A stretch of 40,724 nucleotides of DNA from Mariprofundaceae bacterium (GTDB taxonomy: Bacteria > Pseudomonadota > Zetaproteobacteria > Mariprofundales > Mariprofundaceae). This document shows positions 1 to 8,337 of the stretch, one piece after another. Positions within the stretch are counted from its first letter, which is position 1. The number at the start of each line of letters is the position of its first letter. A model generated the notes under the pieces. It was not told the DNA's origin. It saw only the letters and a program-made list of their open reading frames with translations, and ran no database searches. A program made the position numbers and the translations under genes. Location: the NCBI GenBank assembly GCA_030950905.1, contig JAUZQQ010000019.1, positions 1 to 40,724 of the forward strand, given 5' to 3'.

Positions 1-1217
1 TTCTTTCCGCTGCTGCATTCGCTGTTGCTGGCGTTTCTGCTGTGGCGATCATGCCTACCACTTCCGAGGCTATCCCGGCGTTTGCGCGTCAAACAGGTGC
101 AGCTTGCCTAAGCTGTCATTTCCAGACCTTCCCAGCCTTAACCTCTTTTGGTCGTTCGTTTAAATTAAACGCATTCACCGATGTGGGCGAGCAAGCGTTG
201 ATTGAAGACGAAGGTCTTTCTTTGCCATCAGTCATGAATGCCTCACTTGTTTTGCGTGCAGGTTATACGATTAGTAAAGTTACGACTACTGCTACTGCTA
301 CTGCTCCAGCTAGTACAGTATCTACCCGTAACTGGGCTGTTCCTACCGACAGCAACTTATTGTTGGCGGGTCGTGTTGGTGCCAATGTAGGTGCTTTTGT
401 TGAGTTTGCTGGTGGTGCTGGTAACTGGCAGATGATGAGTTCCTTTGACTTTGATGGCATCAAGGCTGGTTTGAATATTGCAAACACAGGTTTTGGCCCT
501 ACCGCAGCATTGGAAACAACTGCTGTTTATGGTCAACATAGTGGTAAATTAGGCGGCGGCAATGTTTCTGCTGTCAACACTATTATTGGTGGTTTGGGTC
601 AAACAACTTCTGTTGCACTATGGACAGGCAACGAAACATTCACCTTGCAAGGCGCAATGGTTGCTTATGCTGATGCAAGAGCTACCACCGACCCTAGTTT
701 TATCCCTTTGATTCGTGGCACCTATGTCGCTGATCTTGGTGGTGCAGAGCTGTTGATTGGTGCGACATTGTCATCAGGCACGCAGTCTGCGAAAATTGGT
801 GGTGCGCCTATTGATTTGGGCGTTGATCTGAAATGGGTTGATGTACAGATTCAAGGTGAAATGGGCGATGCTTCTTATGGTATCTATGCTGACTTTGTAA
901 CGACCAAAGCAAGGTCTGCTGGTGCTGCTGGTGTTTCTAGCAATATATTCGCTCCTGGGTTTGCCAACGCCAAACGCGATGGCTTTGGCATTCGTGCTGA
1001 GTTCAAACCCTTGCACCACATACTGTTTGGTGTGGGTTATATGTCTGATAAAACAACGGCACTTGCAGGTGCTGCTGCTAAAACAACAACAACCCATCTT
1101 GCTGCTACGTATGAACTGTATCAAAACATGGAAATCAACCTTGTTTATGATAATATGAATACACCCAACGGTGGCAAAACAACAACAACATTGCTAGAAA
1201 TGGAAGCATTGCTGTAA
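1..1217 (+). CDS. Cyc2-like outer-membrane monohaem cytochrome/porin, 5'-truncated by window edge
   Basis: Frame is open upstream of the listed GTG and encodes a signal-peptide-like stretch (LSAAAFAVAGVSAVA). Then FARQTGAACLSCHFQTFPALTSFGRSFK with one CXXCH, followed by ~350 aa of Gly/aromatic alternating beta-barrel-like sequence. Confidence 0.65.
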   Translation, partial: LSAAAFAVAGVSAVAIMPTTSEAIPAFARQTGAACLSCHFQTFPALTSFGRSFKLNAFTDVGEQALIEDEGLSLPSVMNASLVLRAGYTISKVTTTATATAPASTVSTRNWAVPTDSNLLLAGRVGANVGAFVEFAGGAGNWQMMSSFDFDGIKAGLNIANTGFGPTAALETTAVYGQHSGKLGGGNVSAVNTIIGGLGQTTSVALWTGNETFTLQGAMVAYADARATTDPSFIPLIRGTYVADLGGAELLIGATLSSGTQSAKIGGAPIDLGVDLKWVDVQIQGEMGDASYGIYADFVTTKARSAGAAGVSSNIFAPGFANAKRDGFGIRAEFKPLHHILFGVGYMSDKTTALAGAAAKTTTTHLAATYELYQNMEINLVYDNMNTPNGGKTTTTLLEMEALL

Positions 1218-1246
1218 CACATTCGGTATAATTATCGGATTTTTTC

Positions 1247-1276
1247 AAAGGGAGGGCTTCGGCTCTCCCTTTTTTT
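1247..1276 (+). terminator. intrinsic terminator after the cytochrome-porin gene
   Basis: AAAGGGAGGGC-TTCG-GCTCTCCCTTT (11-bp stem with one G:T, UUCG-type loop) followed by a T-run. Confidence 0.9.
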
Positions 1277-1317
1277 ATTCGCCGCAGCCCACCATGTTTT
1301 TTCCCACATATTGAAAC

Positions 1318-1338
1318 GTAGGGTGCGCCGTGCGCACA
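1318..1338 (+). repeat. REP-like hairpin with GTAG head
   Basis: GTAG followed by GGTGCGC-CGT-GCGCACA, a 6-bp perfect stem (GTGCGC/GCGCAC). Confidence 0.5.
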
Positions 1339-1404
1339 AAATCAAACACAAAATCAAGGTTTTGAATAACCCCTATCAAAATATTACTTTTTAAGAGATT
1401 TTTC

Positions 1405-3117
1405 ATGTCCGATAACTTACCTATTTCCAACACCAAAAAAAGAAAAATTGATGCCTTGTTGCAACAGGGAAACCTAGCCTTTGCACAATCCAAGATGGCA
1501 TCCTGTGAGAAGATATGCAAAAAAATTGACCGCATCATTGATGGCCTTCCCCATGTATGGAACCTTCGTGGTACAATGGCTGCCAGCCTTGGCAAGTTAG
1601 ACCGTGCGGAAGATTGCTTTTCTCAAGCGCTCAAGGTCGCGCCAAATCAAGTTGAATTCTTAGAAAATCTTGCCCGGGTTTATGCCCTAAAAGGTCAACC
1701 ACGGAAGGCATCAGACCTGTACGAAAAAACCATTCGTTTTCAGCACACAAACAAATTAAACACCGTACTTTCCTATTGCACCATCATGATTGAAGAGCTG
1801 CAAGAAGCAGACAAAGCCGTTGATGTATTGTTGCCCTTGTTAAAAAAACACCCAGAAGAGATTCGATTGTTGGCGATGCTCGCCACGGCCTATTTTAATG
1901 GTGATAAATTTGAACAGTGCGAAGTATACTTGCAACAACTCTTGTCTTTGGATCCCAACCACAGCGTTGGTAACCGTCAAATGGGATTGCTGCAATCACA
2001 ACAAGGTAATATAACACAGGCACAAGATTATTTTCACCACGCTTTAGCAACCCCCACACCGAATGATAGTGTCACCTACGCCAACCTTGTGCTGGTAAAA
2101 AAATACCGTGATCCGAACGATGATGATATTCTTCAAATGAAACGCATTGAGCAATCCACAATCAATGATTCGATCACCCAAGAAAATGTATGCTTTGCCT
2201 TGGGTAAGGTATACAATGATTTGAAAGATACTGAACAGGCTTTTTCCTATTTTCGTCGCGGTAACGCGCTGCGCCGCACACGTAGCAGCTATCAACATGA
2301 GCAAGAAGTGGTGCATATTCAGCAAATTATGGATGCCTATACACCTGCTTTATTTGACAATAACAGCGCACTTACCAGCACCATGCCATTTTTTATTACT
2401 GGCATGCCGCGTTGCGGCACGACATTAATTGAGCAGATTTTAGCATCACACCCCGATGTGCAATCAAAAGGGGAGTGCGACATAATGGAAAACGTCGCAC
2501 TGGCACGCCGCCACTGCGATGCTGCACCGCTTACCTTAGAACGCATCACCCACTTCACCAAACATGAGTGGCAACAGGTTGGTCAAGATTATAGGGATGC
2601 CGTCAGTGACAATACAAACACAGCACACATCACTGACAAAACACTTGGCAACATCCGATTGATTGGTGCTATCCACTGCGCACTACCGCATGCAAAAATA
2701 ATCCACGTTCGCCGCCATCCCTTGGATACGTGCTGGTCTATTTTTAAAAACAACCTGGCTGGTGAGTTATTGGGCTTTGGTTCATCACTAACAGACTTGG
2801 GACAATATTACCGCATGTACCAACAACTCATGGCACACTGGCGTAATGTTTTGCCTGAAGGCGTAATGTATGAAGTCAATTACGAAGATATTGTGCGCAA
2901 TCAGGAAGCAGAAACGAGGCGGTTGTTGGCCTTTTGTGATTTAGAATGGGACGATCACTGCCTGCAATTTCACACACTGCGCAATCAAGTGAAAACTGCC
3001 AGTGTGGCGCAAGTTCGTCGTCCTATTTACAAAGACTCTGTTGCCGCGTGGAAGCCATACGAAAAACATTTGCAAGCATTGATTGATATTATTGGCACAA
3101 AAGGTTGGGATGAATAA
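1405..3117 (+). CDS. TPR-repeat sulfotransferase family protein
   Basis: N-terminal TPR-like repeats; PAPS-binding-type P-loop FFITGMPRCGTTLIEQILASHPDV; IHVRRHPLDTCWSIFKN motif typical of sulfotransferases. Confidence 0.85.
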   Translation: MSDNLPISNTKKRKIDALLQQGNLAFAQSKMASCEKICKKIDRIIDGLPHVWNLRGTMAASLGKLDRAEDCFSQALKVAPNQVEFLENLARVYALKGQPRKASDLYEKTIRFQHTNKLNTVLSYCTIMIEELQEADKAVDVLLPLLKKHPEEIRLLAMLATAYFNGDKFEQCEVYLQQLLSLDPNHSVGNRQMGLLQSQQGNITQAQDYFHHALATPTPNDSVTYANLVLVKKYRDPNDDDILQMKRIEQSTINDSITQENVCFALGKVYNDLKDTEQAFSYFRRGNALRRTRSSYQHEQEVVHIQQIMDAYTPALFDNNSALTSTMPFFITGMPRCGTTLIEQILASHPDVQSKGECDIMENVALARRHCDAAPLTLERITHFTKHEWQQVGQDYRDAVSDNTNTAHITDKTLGNIRLIGAIHCALPHAKIIHVRRHPLDTCWSIFKNNLAGELLGFGSSLTDLGQYYRMYQQLMAHWRNVLPEGVMYEVNYEDIVRNQEAETRRLLAFCDLEWDDHCLQFHTLRNQVKTASVAQVRRPIYKDSVAAWKPYEKHLQALIDIIGTKGWDE

Positions 3118-3200
3118 AAAAAGCAGGGGATAACGGGCATCCTTCATGTCTTGGTTTACACTTTAGTTCACTTGCCCCTCGTTCCCACGCTCCTGCATGT

Positions 3201-3269
3201 AAAGGGGTCAGGCTTGAAAAGTTGACTTTTTAGCAGTCATTTTTTCAAGTATTCAAGCCTGACCCCTTT
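3201..3269. repeat. MITE/REP-like palindromic element
   Basis: Perfect 18-bp inverted repeat AAAGGGGTCAGGCTTGAA (3201-3218) / TTCAAGCCTGACCCCTTT (3252-3269), with a nested TGACT/AGTCA stem in the loop. Confidence 0.8.
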
Positions 3270-3336
3270 ATTTGACCCCTTTACCTTTATTCAGTCAAAA
3301 ATTATCCAGCAGGCCTGATGTGAAAAAATGGCGTGA

Positions 3337-4194
3337 TTATTCACGCTGACTATCACCTTCCCGTAAACGCTGGACTTCCTCTAAGCGCAAACCTGTGCTT
3401 TTGGCAATAGCATGATCATCCAATATCGCTAACAGCGATTGGGCAATATCTATTCTTGCCTTGCTATCCCCTTGTTCCAAACCTTGTTTTTTAGCGAGAG
3501 ACAATGCACCGCGCTGATCTTGGATAAAGATCTCACGATGCTCCTGATCATCCAGCTCTTCAGGGCTTAAGCCTGCTTTGTTGGCAATACGAAAGGCATG
3601 TTGAATCGCGGTATCATCAACCATGCTTTTGGGCACAGCCTCTAAATCAGAAGCGGACTTGAGAAAATAGAACCAACGATCCAAATCATTTTTCAATTCA
3701 TCTTCGCCTTTGTTAAACTTTGGCAGTTCAGCAAACACAAGCTCCAGATCATCATGGTATACATACCCATTTTCTGCACGAAGTTTAAAATCATTCACCA
3801 CGCCAGCAAGCTCTTCAAACATGATGAAATCGGTGATGGTAATGGCGATCACATCGGTGAGTTTATGGTAAGCATCACCACGATGAAGTTGGCCTGCGTA
3901 AGCCTTGCAGGCGTTATACAAAACACGTTGCTCAAAACCTTCAACATTGAGCACCTGCATTTCAATGATATACGATTTTCCCGATTCATCTTTGGCTTTG
4001 ATATCAAGATACGTGTCTTTCATGCCTTTGATTTTGGGCGCAAGGTATGGATCAATAATATCCACCTCAGCGATACGATGCGGTGATTGCAGGCTCAAAA
4101 TCGCATTGAGAAAGCTGATTAAAATATCATTGCTTTCTGCGGAGCCAAAAATCCGCTTAAAGGCAAAATCAGTTTTGGGGTTTAAAAAACGCAT
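3337..4194 (-). CDS. Rpn family recombination-promoting nuclease / PD-(D/E)XK transposase-like protein
   Basis: MRFLNPKTDFAFKRIFGSAESNDILISFLNAIL...DIKAKDESGKSYIIEMQV matches the Rpn/PDDEXK family pattern. Start refined to the ATG at 4194, which has a GGAGG upstream. Confidence 0.85.
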   Translation of the reverse strand: MRFLNPKTDFAFKRIFGSAESNDILISFLNAILSLQSPHRIAEVDIIDPYLAPKIKGMKDTYLDIKAKDESGKSYIIEMQVLNVEGFEQRVLYNACKAYAGQLHRGDAYHKLTDVIAITITDFIMFEELAGVVNDFKLRAENGYVYHDDLELVFAELPKFNKGEDELKNDLDRWFYFLKSASDLEAVPKSMVDDTAIQHAFRIANKAGLSPEELDDQEHREIFIQDQRGALSLAKKQGLEQGDSKARIDIAQSLLAILDDHAIAKSTGLRLEEVQRLREGDSQRE

Positions 4195-4283
4195 GGCAGC
4201 CTCCATGCGGGCGAAGCTAACCCAATTTCCAATTTTCCGCAGTACATTGACCCAAATAGTGTTGACGCAAACAGGATAGGCAT

Positions 4284-4664
4284 TTGGGTATACGGTATTA
4301 CGGCGACAGTTTACTTGATCATTCCATTGATGTAGGCACAAAAAAAGCTTTGGTCGTTCTCAGGGTTCGTATGAATGAAATGTTGAATAAAGGGCAACCA
4401 ATTCAGCTAGAAGACTGTGAATGTATAGGTCTTAAGGTTTGTGAAACGGTTAACGTTGAAAGCACGCATCAAGACTTAGATACGATTTTTGCTCAAGCAG
4501 GATTCCCTGATGCCGTGCTCAAAGACTGCGATTACACCCTCCAAAAGGGAGTGCGGTTACTATCGGAGACGCAAGAAAAGAGCATTCCTGTCATTGAAGA
4601 TATTGGACACGTTATGGCCAGTGCGTTTAAACATGACTATGCCAATCAGAGCCAGCCAAGGTAA
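4284..4664 (+). pseudogene. DDE-type IS transposase fragment
   Basis: GIRYYGDSLLDHSIDVGTKKALVVLRVRM...VLKDCDYTLQKGVRL...VIEDIGHVMASAFKHDY resembles a transposase catalytic core. No complete N- or C-terminus; the 5' end overlaps the Rpn upstream region. Confidence 0.5.
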
Positions 4665-4757
4665 GTTGTCCCTCAACTTGTAGCGAAAACGTTGCCACGA
4701 ACTGCGACGCGCTTTAGGCATAGGAAGGGGATCAATTGTGGTTTCAGGACTTGTCAT
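4560..4757 (-). pseudogene. truncated N-terminus of a membrane-anchored protein downstream of the ABC exporter (possibly HlyD/membrane-fusion type)
   Basis: MTSPETTIDPLPMPKARRSSWQRFRYKLRDNLPWLALIGIVMF: short basic cytoplasmic N-terminus then the start of a TM helix, 23 bp after the exporter stop on the same strand. The remainder is antisense to the transposase fragment. Confidence 0.35.
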
Positions 4758-4780
4758 GAGGCACTATTCCAGTTATAAAT

Positions 4781-6889
4781 TTAAGGGTGAGCAATAAGCA
4801 GCAAAGCGTTACTGCGTTTTAAAACACATTGCAGGGCAATTTTCAGGGTTTCAGGATCAAGGGCAGCAAAGCTTTCATCCAAAATAATAAGGCGTGCGCG
4901 TTGCAACAACGTACGGGCAATAAACAGACGGCTGCGTTCACCATGTGAAAGCCGCCAGCCCGATTCCCCTACCATCTGTTGCATGCCTGCTGGCATACTA
5001 TCCAACAAATCACCCAGGTGTAAATTGCGGCATATCTTATCAGCCTCAATAAGGTCTTCTCGACTCGGCGGCCACTGTCTGCCCATCAATAAATTAAAAG
5101 CGAACGTGGCACTAAGCACGTGATTTTCTTGGAACTGTGGGGCGATAACCACCTGCTTTCGCCAGTGATCATCGCCCCATTGCGCATAAGAAAGCCCCAA
5201 AAGTTGTATGCTACCAGCCTCTGAATGCTGAAGACCTGCGAGCAATGCAGCAAGGGTGGATTTTCCACCACCAGAATCGCCTTCCAGTAGCAGATGTTGA
5301 TGTGCATCAATTCTCAAGTTACAATCATCCAAGATCTGGCGGTGCGAATAGGCAAAAGAGAGTCCTTGCGTGGTAAGCATCGGATGATTTTTTTCGCGTT
5401 GTTCAATCTCTGTGGAGGTAATCAAACGCGGCGATGGCTGTTGTAATCGACGGCTGCTGCTTTGATAAATGTAATGAATCTGCTCCCAAACCACCCATGC
5501 CGCCATAGAATGACGAAAACTCTGCGTCAACTGATCCAATGACAATGCTGCCAGCAGCATTCCCCCGATGCTAATCGTCAGCGATTGAATATCAGCTTGA
5601 GAGGTTGTCAGTGCTGGGTACAACCCAATGCAGCCAACCACCAGCCAGCCACGTCGACCGACAAGGCTCCGCATTATAGCTTCGCTCCGATCAAGCAATT
5701 CAGACAATTTACTGTAATGCGCCAGCAACGCATCTTCATCGGTATGCAACGCATCGGGGTGCTGCTGTGCCAGACGGGTTCGATGGCCCACCATGTTTTC
5801 TGTTAAATCAAAAGACAACTTGCGAGCGTGAAGTATCCATGCCTTCATACGGGAAAAATGTTGAATGGCAAGCCAGAAAAAAACAGCCAGAAAGGCGAGC
5901 AGCAATGAGGCGTGGACCCAGCCACCCACCCCCATAGCTAGCACGCCCACAGCAAGCAACAGTTGCAGCAGTGCCATAAAGGTAACAAACACCATGCTTA
6001 GGCATTGGCCTTCCAAAAACTCAATGTTCATCACTTGACCAAGAAAACTTCCGCTACCCTGATCACGCACCTCCGCCGATTTAAGTTGCAAAACACCATC
6101 CAGCAATCTTTTACGCAGCAAGCAACCGAAATCGAGCGAAATACTGTCTTTGATACGTATACTCAACATTTGCAGTGGTACCGCAGTTAAGAGCAGCAAC
6201 GCCCAGAGGTGCAGCATACCATGAAAACCCGTGGTGTGAAAAATAGTTTCACCGATCACCACCCAGCCCATCAACGCCAACAACTGAGCAGCCAGCATAC
6301 TCAGTACAAAAGCAGAAACCCTGCTCGGAAAACGAATCAGGCAGAGCTGCTTCCAAAAGCTATCACCGGGCAGTAATCGCAAAAGATAACAATGACCAAC
6401 GGGCGCAGATGACAGTTGTTGGCGCAGCATTGCACGCATTGCTTTGTCATACCGCTTTCCTGTAATGGACAACTGGGACAGTGTTTTATTCAAGGTGGGG
6501 CGCAAGGGTGTTTCTAAGTGACCAGCAAGCATATGGCGAACGGTCTCTACTGCCACCTTGCAGATGGTTTGATGGGTATCCATCAACCGCAGTGTTTTTC
6601 GGTTGCCTCCTAACAGCAGTAAAAATCCTGCCTCGTTGGGTAACGGCAAAATGGCAGGGCCAGCATCCTCCAGTACCTGTTCCAGTGTCAGATAATTGAT
6701 TGCAACACCCTGTATACCGACATCCAGTTGTGCCGCACTGTTTGTTAGCCACAAAGATAGTGCATCACTATTCAAGGTCTTGCTATCCAATGGGCTCAAT
6801 ATTCCCAGTTCAGAGGAATAACCTACCCTCTTAAGAAAAGCAGGAAGTGCCTGATGTAGTGCTGAAGCATGCCAGATATAATGTTGCAT
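4781..6889 (-). CDS. peptide/bacteriocin-type ABC exporter (fused TM and ATPase) with an unusual N-terminal domain
   Basis: Walker A GDSGGGKST, signature LSHGERSRL, Walker B LIILDESFAALD, H-loop IAHP. ~200-aa N-terminal region with GPAILPLPNEAGFLLLLGG, resembling a degenerate C39-like domain without an evident catalytic Cys. Confidence 0.8.
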   Translation of the reverse strand: MQHYIWHASALHQALPAFLKRVGYSSELGILSPLDSKTLNSDALSLWLTNSAAQLDVGIQGVAINYLTLEQVLEDAGPAILPLPNEAGFLLLLGGNRKTLRLMDTHQTICKVAVETVRHMLAGHLETPLRPTLNKTLSQLSITGKRYDKAMRAMLRQQLSSAPVGHCYLLRLLPGDSFWKQLCLIRFPSRVSAFVLSMLAAQLLALMGWVVIGETIFHTTGFHGMLHLWALLLLTAVPLQMLSIRIKDSISLDFGCLLRKRLLDGVLQLKSAEVRDQGSGSFLGQVMNIEFLEGQCLSMVFVTFMALLQLLLAVGVLAMGVGGWVHASLLLAFLAVFFWLAIQHFSRMKAWILHARKLSFDLTENMVGHRTRLAQQHPDALHTDEDALLAHYSKLSELLDRSEAIMRSLVGRRGWLVVGCIGLYPALTTSQADIQSLTISIGGMLLAALSLDQLTQSFRHSMAAWVVWEQIHYIYQSSSRRLQQPSPRLITSTEIEQREKNHPMLTTQGLSFAYSHRQILDDCNLRIDAHQHLLLEGDSGGGKSTLAALLAGLQHSEAGSIQLLGLSYAQWGDDHWRKQVVIAPQFQENHVLSATFAFNLLMGRQWPPSREDLIEADKICRNLHLGDLLDSMPAGMQQMVGESGWRLSHGERSRLFIARTLLQRARLIILDESFAALDPETLKIALQCVLKRSNALLLIAHP

Positions 6890-6994
6890 CGCTTGATTCT
6901 CCTAGGAAACTGTCTAAGAATAGCAACGCTAGCGAGCTATTTCTATTTTCGGCCAGCCTCGTATGTGGGACGCATAGAACTGATGTTAGTTATT

Positions 6995-7023
6995 TTGTCA
7001 AGTTTTGAGCAAAAAAATAAATC
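6995..7023 (+). promoter_or_regulatory. candidate sigma70-type promoter for the small peptide ORF
   Basis: TTGTCA (6995-7000), 17-nt spacer, TAAATC (7018-7023), 33 nt upstream of the ATG at 7057. Confidence 0.4.
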
Positions 7024-7056
7024 GAATTGAATGATACATTGATGGAGTGAATTATT

Positions 7057-7251
7057 ATGGAACCTATTTCCTGTTTGTTAATACCAAAGTATATCTTAAG
7101 TAAACTTGGTATCACGAGTGCCTCGGTCGCAAGCCATGGCGCAACGGCGACAACTGCTACTGCCGCCGTTGCGCCAGCAGCAGTTAAGGTTGCAGCAGCC
7201 AGCCAAAGCACTGCTCCTGCTGCAACTGCCACTACGGCAGTTGTCTCCTAA
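7057..7251 (+). CDS. 64-aa Ala/Thr/Ser/Val-rich peptide, candidate exported precursor peptide
   Basis: ATG with upstream GGAG (9-nt spacing): MEPISCLLIPKYILSKLGITSASVASHGATATTATAAVAPAAVKVAAASQSTAPAATATTAVVS. Mixed synonymous Ala/Thr codons argue for coding. Divergent from the ABC exporter. Confidence 0.55.
   Translation: MEPISCLLIPKYILSKLGITSASVASHGATATTATAAVAPAAVKVAAASQSTAPAATATTAVVS
7137..7176. repeat. 13-bp perfect GC-rich inverted repeat inside the small peptide ORF
   Basis: TGGCGCAACGGCG (7137-7149) / CGCCGTTGCGCCA (7164-7176), 14-nt loop. Confidence 0.8.
7223..7243. repeat. 8-bp perfect inverted repeat at the 3' end of the small peptide ORF
   Basis: CAACTGCC-ACTAC-GGCAGTTG. Confidence 0.7.
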
Positions 7252-7279
7252 TTGATGTTTTAGATACATCAGGAGAGTA

Positions 7280-7348
7280 ATGTTGTTTACGGCCTCCGTT
7301 TTAGTCCTCGCTGACGAAGCGGATTGGAATGGTACAGTGCACCCATGA
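7280..7348 (+). CDS. possible 22-aa small ORF
   Basis: AGGAGAGTA-ATG: MLFTASVLVLADEADWNGTVHP. Good SD-like sequence, but very short. Confidence 0.2.
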   Translation: MLFTASVLVLADEADWNGTVHP

Positions 7349-7403
7349 TGGATGTTTCGTTTTTCTGTTCATTTCCGTTAAATACAACCAGCATTCGCCG
7401 CAA

Positions 7404-8237
7404 ATGAATGAAAAAATCGCCCCAATTCCGCCATCCACCACTACGACATCTGTTCTTAGACAGCCGCCTAAACCATTGATTTCTGTTTATATTATGACCT
7501 TTAATGAAGCCGATAAAATTGCTGATGCCATTAAAAGTGTATCATGGGCAGATGAAGTGGTGGTGGTGGATTCTTTTAGCGAAGATGATACCGCTGATAT
7601 AGCTGCCAACCTTGGTGCGCGGATAGAGAATGTTCCGTTTAAGACGTTTGGTCAAATTCGTAATGCTGCGATTGCCACCTGCCGCCATCCGTGGGTATTT
7701 AGCCTTGATGCTGATGAGCGATGTACCCGCAAAGCACAGGATGAAATATTGGCTACGGTTCAAAATTCACAGGCGGATGCTTATTTCGTGCCACGTAAAA
7801 ATTGGTTTCTTGGTCGATGGGTGATGCACAGTGGCTGGTACCCAGATTATCGCCAGCCCCAGTTATTTCGTCAGGGATGCATGCAATTTAATGAACAAGA
7901 TGAAGTGCATGAAAGCTACACTATTTCTGGTACAACAGCGTATTTAACGCAAGATATTATTCAAATACCTTTTAAAGATATTGAGCAAATGCTGCATAAA
8001 ATGCAACGCTATTCGACACTGGGAGCTAAAAAAATTACCCGTCAAGGTCAGACTGGTGGCTTTTGGAAAGGTTTGTTGCATGGCGTGTGGGGCTTTTTTC
8101 GCTTGTATATTCTCAAGCGTGGTTTTTTGGATGGTGCGGCAGGTTTTGTTATTGCTATCGGTAATTTTGAAGGAACCTTCTACCGTTATGCCAAATGTGC
8201 GGCTTACAAAAAACAATCCATGCCGCCTTCAGATTAA
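7404..8237 (+). CDS. glycosyltransferase family 2 (WaaE/KdtX-like)
   Basis: ISVYIMTFNEADKIADAIKSVSWADEVVVVDSFSEDDT...VFSLDADERCT; typical GT2 N-terminus and DAD motif. The alternative start at 7329 adds 25 non-conserved-looking residues. Confidence 0.85.
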   Translation: MNEKIAPIPPSTTTTSVLRQPPKPLISVYIMTFNEADKIADAIKSVSWADEVVVVDSFSEDDTADIAANLGARIENVPFKTFGQIRNAAIATCRHPWVFSLDADERCTRKAQDEILATVQNSQADAYFVPRKNWFLGRWVMHSGWYPDYRQPQLFRQGCMQFNEQDEVHESYTISGTTAYLTQDIIQIPFKDIEQMLHKMQRYSTLGAKKITRQGQTGGFWKGLLHGVWGFFRLYILKRGFLDGAAGFVIAIGNFEGTFYRYAKCAAYKKQSMPPSD

Positions 8238-8337
8238 ACCCATACGCAGTATTGGGTGTATATTCTACGCCTTGTTTGTCGTTTAAGTTTCGAGAATGCT
8301 TGTCTCTGCTTTTATCATGAATAAATAAGGAGAAGTC

